DNA of 64,000 nt from DATLLJ01 sp035537875. Lineage in GTDB: Bacteria; Acidobacteriota; Vicinamibacteria; Vicinamibacterales; CAVVIG01. The notes below the pieces were generated by a model. It was not told the origin of the DNA and did not search any database. It was given only the letters and a program-made list of their open reading frames with translations. This document shows, in pieces, positions 63,123 to 64,000 of the stretch (positions are counted from its first letter, which is position 1; each line of letters opens with the position of its first letter). The stretch spans positions 1 through 64,000 of the forward strand of contig DATLLJ010000136.1 of the NCBI GenBank assembly GCA_035537875.1. Reading direction: 5' to 3'. The translations under genes and the position numbers were made by a program.

Positions 63123-63830
63123 ATGAGAAAACGCGGAAAGAAGTTTGCGGCCGCCCGCGCTGCCGTGCCCGCCGATCGGACCTACTCGATCGAAGAAGCG
63201 ATCCCGCTGGTGCAGAAGGCGAAGTTCGCGAAGTTCGACGAGACGGTCGACATGTCGCTCCGGCTCGGCGTCGATCCCAAGCACGCCGATCAGATGGTCC
63301 GCGGCACGGTCGTTCTGCCGCACGGCCTGGGCAAGAGCAAGCGCGTGCTCGCCATTGCGGGCGGCGAAAAGCAGAAGGAAGCGCAGGAGGCCGGCGCCGA
63401 CGTGGTCGGTGGCGAGGAGATGGTCGAGAAGATCCAGGGCGGCTTCATGGATTTCGACGCGGTCGTCGCCACCCCCGACATGATGCGGGCGGTCGGCAAG
63501 CTCGGGAAGGTGCTGGGTCCGCGCGGCCTGATGCCGAACCCGAAGACCGGCACCGTCACCGTGGACATCGGCAAGGCGATCAAGGAAATCAAGGCCGGCA
63601 AGGTTGAGTTCCGCGTGGACAAGACCGGCATCATTCACGCCCCGGTGGGCAAGACCTCGTTCGCCACCGATTCGCTCGTCGCCAACGCGCACGCCCTCGT
63701 GGACAGCATCGTGAAGGCGAAGCCGTCCGCCGCGAAGGGCAAATATCTCAAGAGCGTCACGCTGTCGTCGACGATGGGTCCGGGGATTCGGATCGATACG
63801 ACGCACATCGACGCCGTGGTGAAGCACTAA
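63123..63830 (+). CDS. rplA: 50S ribosomal protein L1
   Basis: A 235-aa uL1: RKRGKKFAAARA, FDETVDMSLRLGVDPKHADQMVRGTVVLPHGLG, GFMDFDAVVATPDMM, the signature LGPRGLMPNPKTGTV, and C-terminal LKSVTLSSTMGPGIRID. L1 stalk protein and, in E. coli, operon repressor. Its TAA overlaps the rplJ ATG by one base, so no separate L10 leader can lie between. Confidence 0.98.
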   Translation: MRKRGKKFAAARAAVPADRTYSIEEAIPLVQKAKFAKFDETVDMSLRLGVDPKHADQMVRGTVVLPHGLGKSKRVLAIAGGEKQKEAQEAGADVVGGEEMVEKIQGGFMDFDAVVATPDMMRAVGKLGKVLGPRGLMPNPKTGTVTVDIGKAIKEIKAGKVEFRVDKTGIIHAPVGKTSFATDSLVANAHALVDSIVKAKPSAAKGKYLKSVTLSSTMGPGIRIDTTHIDAVVKH

Positions 63831-64000
63831 TGGCCGTCACAAGGGCAGACAAGGAAACCGAGCTTCAGCGCCTCGAGACCGCGTTCAGGGGATGCGACAG
63901 CGCCGTCCTCGTCGACTACAAGGGACTGAACGTCCCTCAGGTCACCGAGCTGCGGCGTCAGCTGCGCACCGCCAAGGCCAGCTACACGGTCGTCAAGAAC
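63830..64000 (+). CDS. rplJ: 50S ribosomal protein L10, 5' end only
   Basis: The first 57 residues are visible: MAVTRADKETELQRLETAFRG, then SAVLVDYKGLNVPQVTELRR and KASYTVVKN, which match uL10. The window ends inside the gene. The ATG shares a base with the rplA stop. Confidence 0.93.
   Translation, partial: MAVTRADKETELQRLETAFRGCDSAVLVDYKGLNVPQVTELRRQLRTAKASYTVVKN

Overview
This 64 kb window is a high-GC bacterial chromosome segment. The mix points to Acidobacteriota, probably class Vicinamibacteria; this is inference, because there is no rRNA in the window. The clues are an OmpR-type winged-helix/TolB/TPR regulator, a DUF6152 exported protein paired with an uncharacterised exported partner, bifunctional IspDF, complex I genes, and LPS and lipoprotein-localisation genes of a diderm. 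Coding density is high. Many genes overlap by ATGA, GTGA, TTGA or TGATG junctions.

Region 1 (1-24.3 kb) is a mosaic of mostly single genes. It holds a decayed Bax-inhibitor-1 gene, a CBS/DksA-like pair, a remnant of an FAD monooxygenase, a dynamin-like GTPase, exported proteins of unknown function, DUF423, a YbjQ-like protein, a frameshifted MocR-type regulator, the wHTH-TPR regulator, a secreted zincin, a metallophosphoesterase, a nucleotidyltransferase-fold protein, a cardiolipin-synthase-like PLD enzyme with treY, a DUF4956 protein, YajQ, a large Lhr helicase and a class IV aminotransferase.

Region 2 (24.4-35.9 kb) is one respiratory complex I operon, nuoABCDEF-HJKLMN. It has no nuoG and no nuoI: nuoF overlaps nuoH, and nuoH is followed at once by nuoJ.

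Region 3 (35.9-43.2 kb) holds DUF523, two conserved hypotheticals, a cold-shock gene, purH, and a minus-strand LPS cluster (GT9 heptosyltransferase-like, second glycosyltransferase, O-antigen-ligase-like) next to a 56-aa Trm112-like zinc ribbon.

Region 4 (43.2-59.4 kb) is a long plus-strand housekeeping run: TPR protein, LolB-like lipoprotein, ispE, tRNA-Gln, prs, rplY, pth, rpsF, rpsR, rplI, dnaB, alr, radA, plsC, ispDF, gltX, rlmB. The order lolB-ispE-tRNA-prs-rplY-pth resembles the proteobacterial arrangement. Region 5 (59.5-64 kb) is the classic tRNA(Thr-Tyr-Gly-Thr)-tuf-rpmG-tRNA(Trp)-secE-nusG-rplK-rplA-rplJ cluster, with rplJ cut by the window end.

The least explained signal is a set of intergenic word repeats. 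At least five unrelated 7-9 bp words (CAGRATTG, RGAGGYT, GTCTTAA, GATGACCA-like, ACGAAGRAC-like) occur as short tandem runs. Most are followed by a run of the reverse complement, giving long imperfect hairpins. They sit exactly between conserved genes, sometimes touching start codons or being translated as protein tails.
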